Made by a program: the position numbers and the translations under genes | The notes under the pieces: model-generated | What the model was told of the DNA's origin: nothing | The model's input: the letters and a program-made list of their open reading frames with translations, nothing else | The model's database searches: none | Shown here: piece by piece, positions 1 through 5,040 of the stretch | Numbering within the stretch: the stretch's first letter is position 1 | Layout of the letters: each line of letters begins with the position of its first letter | NCBI GenBank assembly: GCA_902803265.1 | Contig: CADCPD010000075.1 | Span: forward strand, 1-5,040 | Direction: 5' to 3' | Source: an uncultured bacterium | GTDB taxonomy: Bacteria > Cyanobacteriota > Vampirovibrionia > Gastranaerophilales > Gastranaerophilaceae | Length of the DNA: 5,040 bases

Positions 1-1
1 C

Positions 2-1384
2 GGTGTTGATTTGGGCGGTCACAGAATGTATTCAAAATCTAAAGAAATTCTTGATTTATGGGAAACTTTTCTTCCTTTGCAAGGAAAAAAATCTATTGAT
101 GATGAAATTTTAAACAGAGAAGTTACTAATCTTGCTGATAATAGTATTAATCCAAATGAAACAGATGAAGTAATGCTAAAAAGACGTAGATTTTCACGAA
201 TTTATTATACACGTAAATTCTTTGATTATCCTGTTTCTTTAAAATTAAGTACCATTCTTAATCTTGGTATTACAAAAACTTTTCTTGCCGGATTTAGCTA
301 TTTAAAATCTTGTATTATAAAAAGAGAAGAAAAAACACTTGAAGATTTTATGATAAATCGTTTTGGCAAAGTGTTGTATTCAACTTTTTTTGAAAATTAT
401 ACAGAAAAAGTCTGGGGCAGACACCCGAAGTATATTTCTAAAGATTGGGGAGAACAAAGAATTAAAGGAATATCGTTAACAAAGGCAATTTTGAATGCTT
501 TAAAGTTAACTAAAAATAAAGAAACCAGCTTTATTGATGAATTTTTCTATCCAAAATTCGGTTGCGGTCAGTTGTGGAATTTAATGGCGGATTATATTAG
601 AAATAATGGCGGAGAAATTCATCTTAATACAAGGGTTGTAGCTTTAAATAATGACAATAATAAAATAACTTCTCTGACAGTTATTGAAAATTCTAATCAA
701 TATGAATATTACGGGGACTTTGTAATTTCTTCAATGCCTGTTAAAGATTTGATTTTAGGTTTAAAAAACTATCCTGACGACGAGATTTTAAATATCGCTA
801 AAAATCTTCCATATCGAGATTATATGCTTGTAGCTTTATATTTGAATGAATTAAAATTAAAAAATAATACAAAATACAAAACAATAAATAATATCTGTCC
901 GGATAATTGGATATACATTCAAGAACCGGATGTTAAGGCAGGAAGATTACAGATAATGAATAATTGGTCTCCTTATCTTGTAAAAGATTTTGAACACAAA
1001 GTTCTTGTATCTTTGGAATATTTCTGCAATGAAAATGATGAATTTTGGAATATGTCTGATGAAGAATTTATTAAATTTGCAATAGATGAAGCTGAGAAAA
1101 TAGGAATTTTAGATAAAAAAGATGTTATTTCTTCAAAGCGTGAAAAAGTTACAAAAGCATATCCTGCTTATTTTGATACGTTTAAAGATTTTGATAAAGT
1201 AAAAGCCTTTTTAAATAGTTTTGATAATTTGTATTGTATAGGCAGAAACGGTCAACATAAATACAACAATATGGATCATTCTATGTTAAGTGGTTTTGAA
1301 ACAGTGAGAGTGATAAAAAACGGATTAAGTAAAGAAATTTTATGGGAAGTTAATACGGATGACTCTTATCAGGAAACTAAATGA
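2..1384 (+). CDS. FAD-dependent oxidoreductase, UDP-galactopyranose mutase-like/amine oxidase family (5' partial)
   Basis: This is the 3' part of a flavoprotein gene whose frame is already open at the left edge (G-V-D-L-G-G-H-R-M-Y-S-K). LGGHR is the FAD-contacting motif that follows the N-terminal GxGxxG Rossmann segment in this family, so the true start and roughly the first 40 residues lie outside the window. The TTG at position 11 is not a credible start. Numbering from that TTG, family blocks are: RRRFSRIYY (58-66) with FFDYP (70-74); the block DFMINRFGK..LYSTFF..YTEKVWG (112-136); DWGEQRIKG (145-153); and the C-terminal FAD-binding block GRNGQHKYNNMDHSMLSGFE (411-430). Proteins with this block set are often annotated as UDP-galactopyranose mutase-like, protoporphyrinogen oxidase-like or NAD(P)-binding and commonly sit in surface-glycan loci. 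Substrate and reaction cannot be read from the sequence. It has no transmembrane segment, so it is probably cytoplasmic. It ends in TGA, 3 nt from the stop of the convergent transporter gene, and appears unrelated to the pump operon. Confidence 0.85.
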   Translation, partial: GVDLGGHRMYSKSKEILDLWETFLPLQGKKSIDDEILNREVTNLADNSINPNETDEVMLKRRRFSRIYYTRKFFDYPVSLKLSTILNLGITKTFLAGFSYLKSCIIKREEKTLEDFMINRFGKVLYSTFFENYTEKVWGRHPKYISKDWGEQRIKGISLTKAILNALKLTKNKETSFIDEFFYPKFGCGQLWNLMADYIRNNGGEIHLNTRVVALNNDNNKITSLTVIENSNQYEYYGDFVISSMPVKDLILGLKNYPDDEILNIAKNLPYRDYMLVALYLNELKLKNNTKYKTINNICPDNWIYIQEPDVKAGRLQIMNNWSPYLVKDFEHKVLVSLEYFCNENDEFWNMSDEEFIKFAIDEAEKIGILDKKDVISSKREKVTKAYPAYFDTFKDFDKVKAFLNSFDNLYCIGRNGQHKYNNMDHSMLSGFETVRVIKNGLSKEILWEVNTDDSYQETK

Positions 1385-1387
1385 TGT

Positions 1388-2956
1388 TTACGCTTCCTTT
1401 TTATCTTCTTTCTTTATACCTTTTAGAAGAAAGATAAAAGGTATAACCACAAAGCAAGCAACACCGCAAATTCTGAATGTTTCCATAAACCCAAATACTG
1501 TAGCTTGTTGTACCAGTGAGCCATATAGCGAATACTGAGCCATATAATTTGCAAAATCAAATGATGTGTATTGTGACAAAGCTCCCCACACAGCATTTAA
1601 TCTGTCTGTAAATGCAGGGTTTAGTGGCGTTAAATTTTCAACAAGATAAGATTGGTGAATTTGAGAAAATCTTGAAATCATTGTGCTTGCAAGTGATGTT
1701 CCAATGGCCCCGCCAATGTTTTTTAATAAGTTTTGGACTCCGCTTGCGTTGGTCATTTGACTGTTGTTTAAGGTTACTACAGATAGTGCAATAACAGGAA
1801 TAAACGATAATCCCATACCAAATCCGAAAACGAAATTCGGAATTGCAATATTTATACTTGCGATATTTAAGTTTAAAAAACCTAAAGAGAATCCTGCGGC
1901 ACCCACAAGAAATAATCCCATAATAAGCAGAAGTCTGTTATCAACTTTATCAGAAATTAAACCGCATAGAATTGTGGCTGTTAAACTTCCTAAACCTCTC
2001 GGCATTATTGATAATCCGCTTAAATAAGCACTATAGCCCATCATTATTTGTAAAAATTGCGGTAAAATTGCAAGTGATGCCAATAATACAGCCATCATGA
2101 TAACTTGTACAAAAGTTCCTATAAGATAGTTTCTGTCTTTAAATATTGATAAATCAATTAATGATTCTTTATTTTTTATTTGTGAAACAATAAATATTAC
2201 ACAACTAATACACGATATTGTAAATAAATTGCGAATCCAAGGCGCGTTAAACCAATCTGCATTATTACCTTTATCAAGGACTATCTGTAACGTTACAATC
2301 CATGTTATCAAAAAGAAAAATCCCATAAAATCTAATTTAACATTTTTTTGTCGCTTTGCGTACGGTGGATCTTCAAGCAAATTTTTTGCTAAATATAATG
2401 CTAAAAATCCAATAGGTATATTTATGAAGAAAATCCAAGGCCAATTAAGGTTATCAGTAATCCATCCTCCTATAACAGGTCCGATAATTGGTGCAATGAT
2501 TACAACAAGTCCAAACACTGCCATAGCTTGACCGCGTTTTTCTTTAGGAAAAGATTCAAGCATAACTGCTTGGCAAATCGGAAGTATTCCGCCACCGCCA
2601 AAACCTTGAACACCTCTTGCCAAAAGCATTGCAGGTAAGGAATCTGCAATTCCGCAGCAAAAAGATGCTAATGTAAATACTATTAGGCTTATCATAAAGA
2701 AATTTTTTCGGCCCAGTAATTTACAAAACCAATCTACTGTGGGAACTGTGATACCGCTTGCAACAAGGTAACAAGTTAAAATCCAAGTGGATTCTTCTCT
2801 ACTTGCTGAAAAAGTTCCTGCCATATGAGGTAAGGCTACGTTTGCAATTGTTGAATCCAATACAAACATAAATCCTGCCAAAATAGTAGGTATACATATT
2901 AGCCAAGGACTTTTATTAGGCTTCCATTCTGTATTTATTTCTGAAACTTCGCTCAT
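1388..2956 (-). CDS. emrB: EmrB-type drug:H+ antiporter, MFS DHA2 family, 14 TM
   Basis: This is the inner-membrane transporter of a tripartite efflux pump, expected to export hydrophobic or amphiphilic compounds in exchange for protons. The 522 residues are close to E. coli EmrB (512 aa), and the hydrophobic pattern fits 14 membrane spans. Visible DHA2 signatures are: FVLDSTIANVALP in TM1 (31-43), with the acidic residue D34; a motif A-like loop DWFCKLLGRK (75-84); ARGVQGFGGGG in TM4 (113-123), with the conserved Arg114; the antiporter motif C, around APIIGPVIGGW in TM5 (155-165); and the DHA2 hallmark NWPWIFFINIPIG (171-183). A longer polar, Tyr/Gln-containing loop (about 430-480) precedes the last span (about 493-512), and the tail is Lys/Glu-rich. 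The start is well fixed because the next Met (30) lies inside TM1. No good Shine-Dalgarno is visible before it, and the adaptor gene ends only 14 nt upstream, so translational coupling is plausible. The exact substrate is unknown. Confidence 0.95.
   Translation of the reverse strand: MSEVSEINTEWKPNKSPWLICIPTILAGFMFVLDSTIANVALPHMAGTFSASREESTWILTCYLVASGITVPTVDWFCKLLGRKNFFMISLIVFTLASFCCGIADSLPAMLLARGVQGFGGGGILPICQAVMLESFPKEKRGQAMAVFGLVVIIAPIIGPVIGGWITDNLNWPWIFFINIPIGFLALYLAKNLLEDPPYAKRQKNVKLDFMGFFFLITWIVTLQIVLDKGNNADWFNAPWIRNLFTISCISCVIFIVSQIKNKESLIDLSIFKDRNYLIGTFVQVIMMAVLLASLAILPQFLQIMMGYSAYLSGLSIMPRGLGSLTATILCGLISDKVDNRLLLIMGLFLVGAAGFSLGFLNLNIASINIAIPNFVFGFGMGLSFIPVIALSVVTLNNSQMTNASGVQNLLKNIGGAIGTSLASTMISRFSQIHQSYLVENLTPLNPAFTDRLNAVWGALSQYTSFDFANYMAQYSLYGSLVQQATVFGFMETFRICGVACFVVIPFIFLLKGIKKEDKKEA
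1414..1446. repeat. Perfect 12-bp inverted repeat at the convergent gene ends
   Basis: TTATACCTTTTA (1414-1425) and TAAAAGGTATAA (1435-1446) are exact inverse complements separated by a 9-nt purine-rich loop. The repeat is inside the transporter coding sequence (codons 504-515, end of the last membrane span), 29 bases past the stop of the convergent oxidoreductase gene. In either RNA it could form a stem-loop, but no U-run follows on either strand, so it is not a canonical intrinsic terminator. It may protect or end the oxidoreductase mRNA, or be a by-product of AT-rich codons. Confidence 0.5.
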
Positions 2957-2970
2957 TGTACTACTTTGTG

Positions 2971-3954
2971 TTATTTAACTCGTACTTTTGGAATTACTGA
3001 CATTCCTGGTACAAGTAAATATTTATCTTTGTCATAATCTTCTGTAAATACTATTTTTACAGGAATTCTTTGAACAATTTTTACAAAAGAACCTACAGCA
3101 TTTTCAGGAGGGAATAAACTTGATTTAGCTCCTGAAGATCTTTGAATACTATCAATTCTTCCTTTAAATTTATGATGAGGATATGTATCAACTTTTATTT
3201 CAACATTTTGTCCCGGTCTCATATATTCTAATTGGTTTTCTTTAAAGTTAGCAACAACCCAAACTTCATTTGGAACGATAACAAATAAAGGACTTCCAAC
3301 TTGTACATAAGCTCCTTTTTCAACTCTTTTATTTGATACTGTTCCGTCTTGAGGTGCATATATTTTTGTATAAGATAAGTTCAATTGTGCTTGATCTCGT
3401 AAAGCTTTTAGTGCTTTAATGTCGGCATCTGCTACATTTGATTGGCTTCTTGTTAATAAAGCTTGTTCTGCGTTTTCTTGTTTTGCTTTTATTCCTTCAT
3501 ATTTTGTTCTTGCCATATCTAGAGTTTGTTTTGAAACAGAACCTGTTTCATATAAGTTTGTGTATCTTTCAACATCTTTTCTTGCAAGTTCAATTTCTGC
3601 TTCTACGGCGGTCATATTTGCCTGTGCTATATTTTGAGCTTTTAAAGCTTTTTGATAATTTGCTTCTGCTTGTTCTAATTTTATTTTGTAATCAGCGTTA
3701 TCAATTTCTGCTACCAAATCACCAGACTTAACTTTTTGATTATCTTTGATGTATACTTTTGTTATTTGTCCGGCTACACGAGGTGCAACTCGGACTGTAT
3801 GGTTTTCAACGTATGCATCTTCTGTAGATTGATAATGCCCTGCGTTTATTACAGCTATTGCTACTGCGATTATTAAAATTACTGATATAATTATAAATAT
3901 TGATTTTTTGTAACTATGCTTTAATACTTTATTTAAATCTTTATCTTCTGTCAT
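2971..3954 (-). CDS. emrA: EmrA/HlyD-type periplasmic adaptor (membrane fusion protein)
   Basis: This protein links the inner-membrane MFS transporter to the outer-membrane channel. Domains in order are: a short basic cytoplasmic N-terminus; one membrane anchor (about 18-38); the first half of the barrel-sandwich (lipoyl-like) domain, from TEDAYVENHTVRVAP to about 85, containing the typical APRVAGQI...V..GD pattern; an Ala/Gln/Glu/Lys-rich coiled-coil hairpin (about 86-195); the second lipoyl half with YTKIYAPQDGTVSNKRVEKG (195-214); and a beta-barrel region beginning VWVVANFKENQLEYMRPGQ (231-249). The block FPPENAVGSFVKIVQRIPVK (281-300) is the characteristic EmrA-subfamily signature. At 327 aa it is shorter than E. 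coli EmrA (about 390), mainly in the hairpin, which is common in EmrA/HlyD relatives. ATG at 3954 is supported by a good AAGGAG six bases upstream. It is the second gene of the operon, 21 nt after the MarR-type regulator and 14 nt before the transporter. Assignment is firm at family level. Confidence 0.95.
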   Translation of the reverse strand: MTEDKDLNKVLKHSYKKSIFIIISVILIIAVAIAVINAGHYQSTEDAYVENHTVRVAPRVAGQITKVYIKDNQKVKSGDLVAEIDNADYKIKLEQAEANYQKALKAQNIAQANMTAVEAEIELARKDVERYTNLYETGSVSKQTLDMARTKYEGIKAKQENAEQALLTRSQSNVADADIKALKALRDQAQLNLSYTKIYAPQDGTVSNKRVEKGAYVQVGSPLFVIVPNEVWVVANFKENQLEYMRPGQNVEIKVDTYPHHKFKGRIDSIQRSSGAKSSLFPPENAVGSFVKIVQRIPVKIVFTEDYDKDKYLLVPGMSVIPKVRVK

Positions 3955-3960
3955 TTTATT

Positions 3961-3966
3961 CTCCTT
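3961..3966 (-). promoter_or_regulatory. Strong Shine-Dalgarno of the adaptor gene
   Basis: The minus strand reads AAGGAG six bases before the ATG at 3954, inside the 21-nt gap after the regulator stop codon. It is the best ribosome binding site in the operon and fixes the adaptor start. The regulator has only a GGGGA-like site four bases from its ATG, and the transporter has no clear site. Confidence 0.8.
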
Positions 3967-3975
3967 AATGTATAT

Positions 3976-4455
3976 TTATATTTTTAAATCAACAATTTCT
4001 GAAATGTTATGTTTTAATTTTTGAAGAGTATTTCTTAAAGCTTTCATTTGCTCAAGTGTAAATTTTTCTTCTAATTTTTTAAATTGAGGCTGTATTGCCA
4101 GAATTGTAGAATTATAACATTCCAATCCTTTTTCTGTGATGTTCATTCTTTTTACAAGGCGTTTACCTTTTGTGTCATTACGTCTTTCAATTAAGCCTTT
4201 TTTTTCTAAGCTGTTCAGCAATCGTCCTGTATAAATTCTATCTCTTAAAATTAGTTTTGCCAAATCTCTTTGACAACATTCAGGGTTACAAAATAATACG
4301 TCTAATGTTCTGAATTCTTCGTGGGTTATCAGAATATCATGTTCTTTGAAAAAATCTTTCGCAAGTTCATGAACATATTTTGAAATTTGTTCTATTTCAA
4401 AAAGGACACTATTTTGAAAATGTATAATACTGCTTTCTTCAATCGAAACTTTCAT
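3976..4455 (-). CDS. MarR-family transcriptional regulator, probable repressor of the efflux genes
   Basis: This is a 159-residue cytoplasmic winged helix-turn-helix protein of the MarR/EmrR (MprA) type, expected to act as a dimer and to release DNA when a phenolic or drug-like ligand binds. Helical dimerisation regions flank the DNA-binding core at both ends (about 10-40 and 115-155). The core runs from ECCQRDLAKLILRDR (59-73), through the recognition helix region around IYTGRLLNSLEKKGLIERR (74-92), to a basic wing with NDTKGKRLVKRMNITEKG (93-110), which keeps the family pattern D...(K/R)R...LT..G in slightly altered form. Three cysteines (56, 60, 61) cluster at the start of the DNA-binding domain. 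The gene is first in the minus-strand operon, immediately next to a dyad-rich divergent control region, which supports autoregulation and control of the neighbouring channel gene. The start has only a weak, closely spaced GGGGA-like Shine-Dalgarno. It resembles EmrR functionally, but orthology is not proven. Confidence 0.93.
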   Translation of the reverse strand: MKVSIEESSIIHFQNSVLFEIEQISKYVHELAKDFFKEHDILITHEEFRTLDVLFCNPECCQRDLAKLILRDRIYTGRLLNSLEKKGLIERRNDTKGKRLVKRMNITEKGLECYNSTILAIQPQFKKLEEKFTLEQMKALRNTLQKLKHNISEIVDLKI

Positions 4456-4468
4456 TCTTCCCCAAATC

Positions 4469-4517
4469 TGTTACAAAAAAAACATGTTGCATTTGTAACA
4501 AAGATATGTTAACATGT
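4469..4517. promoter_or_regulatory. Probable MarR-family operator region with overlapping dyads
   Basis: Several inverted repeats overlap here. TGTTACAAA (4469-4477) is a perfect inverse of TTTGTAACA (4492-4500). AACATGTT (4481-4488) and ATGTTAACAT (4506-4515) are perfect palindromes. TGTTGCAT-TTGTAACA (4485-4500) is a 16-bp near-palindrome, and TAACA-N6-TGTTA (4496-4511) is a further dyad. The common half-site is TGTTRCA or TGTTAACA. MarR-family dimers typically bind imperfect palindromes of about 16-20 bp near their own promoter, and this region covers the predicted start of the minus-strand operon and the -35/-10 of the channel gene. Which dyad is the real operator cannot be decided by reading. 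Confidence 0.6.
4487..4515 (+). promoter_or_regulatory. Candidate promoter for the divergent outer-membrane channel gene
   Basis: TTGCAT (4487-4492, weak -35) and TAACAT (4510-4515, -10) are separated by 17 nt. A start near 4522 would leave a leader of about 32 nt before the ATG at 4554. The -10 is the other strand of the same ATGTTAACAT palindrome used by the opposite candidate promoter, so the two promoters would overlap. The -35 matches consensus poorly, which would fit a weak or regulated promoter. Another pair of boxes remains possible. Confidence 0.35.
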
Positions 4518-4535
4518 CCCTATCAGATTTGTCAA
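4506..4535 (-). promoter_or_regulatory. Candidate sigma70-type promoter for marR-emrA-emrB
   Basis: On the minus strand a perfect TTGACA (-35, positions 4535-4530) is followed after 18 nt by TAACAT (-10, positions 4511-4506; four of six consensus bases). Transcription would start near 4499, giving a leader of about 44 nt before the regulator ATG at 4455. The -10 lies inside a perfect 10-bp palindrome that also provides the candidate -10 of the divergent promoter. Assignment is by motif and spacing only. Confidence 0.5.
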
Positions 4536-4541
4536 GTTATA

Positions 4542-4547
4542 AAGGGA
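4542..4547 (+). promoter_or_regulatory. Shine-Dalgarno of the outer-membrane channel gene
   Basis: AAGGGA lies six bases before ATG 4554. This supports that ATG, and the encoded signal peptide begins exactly there. Confidence 0.65.
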
Positions 4548-4553
4548 AGAGAA

Positions 4554-5040
4554 ATGAATATAAAAAGATTAACGGCTATTTGTGTATTGGCATGTTTTTG
4601 TTTTACATTTGTAATGCCTGCATATGCAATTAACGATAAAAGTAATAAACAACAGGTTTATCAACATAAAGTTAAAAAAGGTAAAAAAGAAACGGATGCT
4701 TACAAATATGCTTATGTAAATATGGATTTTTGGAGACAATTTAATGATGATAATTTAAATAATTATATAAATTTAGCAATAAAGCAAAATTATGATTTAA
4801 AAATGGCAACACTTGCGGTTAAGCAATATTATCAAAATATGAGATTGCAATTTGCTAATGAGCTACCGACTGTTGCCGTTGGAATTGCGCCTGCTTTGGT
4901 GAATGCTCCGATATTAAAAGATAATTATGCGGTAAATGTTCCTGCAATATTTAACTATGAAGCAGATATTTTTTTAAAGAATAGAGATAAAACACGTGCT
5001 ATAAAAGAACTGTATAAAGCTTCTCAAGATGATGAAAGAG
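4554..5040 (+). CDS. TolC/OprM-family outer membrane efflux channel (3' partial)
   Basis: This open frame of 162 codons has no stop and continues beyond the window; family members are usually 430-500 aa, so about a third is present. My translation begins MNIKRLTAIC and carries a Sec signal peptide: basic n-region, hydrophobic core, and a likely signal peptidase I site after Ala-Tyr-Ala (residue 25). The mature part starts with a Lys/Gln-rich linker (26-50), then the classic outer-membrane-factor opening WRQFNDDNLNNYINLAIKQN (60-79) and YDLKMA (80-85). It continues into a helix, then LPTVAVGIAP (104-113), where the first beta-strand region begins, and NYEADIF (134-140), equivalent to the family's SYELDLF. 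These match the first helix-strand repeat of TolC/OprM-type trimeric channels spanning the outer membrane. It is divergent from the MarR-EmrA-EmrB operon and shares its control region, so it probably supplies the exit duct of that pump. ATG at 4554 is supported by AAGGGA six bases upstream. Confidence 0.9.
   Translation, partial: MNIKRLTAICVLACFCFTFVMPAYAINDKSNKQQVYQHKVKKGKKETDAYKYAYVNMDFWRQFNDDNLNNYINLAIKQNYDLKMATLAVKQYYQNMRLQFANELPTVAVGIAPALVNAPILKDNYAVNVPAIFNYEADIFLKNRDKTRAIKELYKASQDDER

Noticed and set aside
11..13. TTG at position 11 as the start of the oxidoreductase
   Set aside because: The frame is open to the left edge and the residues before it (G-V-D) belong to the conserved FAD-binding block, so the gene begins upstream of the window.
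1414..1446. Intrinsic terminator at the convergent junction
   Set aside because: The stem is AT-rich and not followed by a U-run on either strand, so it is listed as an inverted repeat, not a terminator.
1612..2531. Plus-strand open frames (1612-1794, 1764-2027, 2229-2531) opposite the transporter
   Set aside because: They lie wholly antisense to a full-length, motif-rich transporter gene, have compositions typical of shadow frames and no recognisable domain.
3419..3731. Plus-strand open frames opposite the adaptor gene, one of them Leu/Phe-rich and membrane-like
   Set aside because: They are antisense to the coiled-coil region. The Leu/Phe richness is what the reverse complement of Lys/Glu/Gln/Ala-rich codons gives, so they are not real membrane proteins.
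4529..4543. TTGTCA (4529-4534) and TATAAA (4538-4543) as plus-strand promoter boxes for the channel gene
   Set aside because: The two boxes are only 3 nt apart, and a start from this -10 would fall at or just before the ATG, removing the Shine-Dalgarno.
4554..4628. Lipoprotein signal (Val-Leu-Ala-Cys, Cys14) in the channel protein, as in OprM
   Set aside because: The hydrophobic stretch before Cys14 is short and hydrophobicity continues past it to a good Ala-Tyr-Ala cleavage site at residue 25, so signal peptidase I processing is more likely. Lipidation is not excluded.

Overview
The window comes from an AT-rich, standard-code bacterium with a Gram-negative envelope. A TolC/OprM-type outer-membrane channel gene with a Sec signal peptide, next to an EmrA-type periplasmic adaptor, requires an outer membrane. 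Low GC and protein style are compatible with a host-associated lineage such as Gastranaerophilales (Melainabacteria) or Elusimicrobia. That is an impression only; nothing in the window fixes the taxon.

Layout. (1) Positions 2-1384, plus strand: the 3' part of an FAD-dependent oxidoreductase of the UDP-galactopyranose-mutase-like family. Its N-terminal dinucleotide-binding motif lies upstream of the window. (2) Positions 1388-4455, minus strand: a compact three-gene operon read as MarR-type regulator, then EmrA-type membrane fusion protein, then EmrB-type 14-TM MFS transporter. The gaps are 21 and 14 nt. (3) Positions 4456-4553: a divergent control region packed with short dyads built on a TGTTRCA-like half-site, with candidate promoters facing both ways. 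(4) Positions 4554-5040, plus strand: the 5' part of a TolC/OprM-family outer membrane factor that runs off the window.

How it works together. The MFS protein, adaptor and outer-membrane channel would form a tripartite efflux pump carrying small hydrophobic or amphiphilic compounds from cytoplasm or inner membrane to the outside, driven by proton motive force. The MarR-family protein is encoded first in the operon and very probably binds the dyads between the two transcription units, repressing itself, the pump genes and the divergent channel gene until a ligand releases it. The oxidoreductase converges on the pump operon with only 3 nt between stop codons and probably belongs to a separate, glycan-related locus.

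There is no gene-free stretch over 300 bases, and I saw no tRNA, rRNA, CRISPR array or insertion sequence. The system is a recognisable EmrRAB-like pump rather than a new system. The most rewarding parts are the overlapping divergent operator/promoter region and the hairpin-forming repeat at the convergent gene ends.
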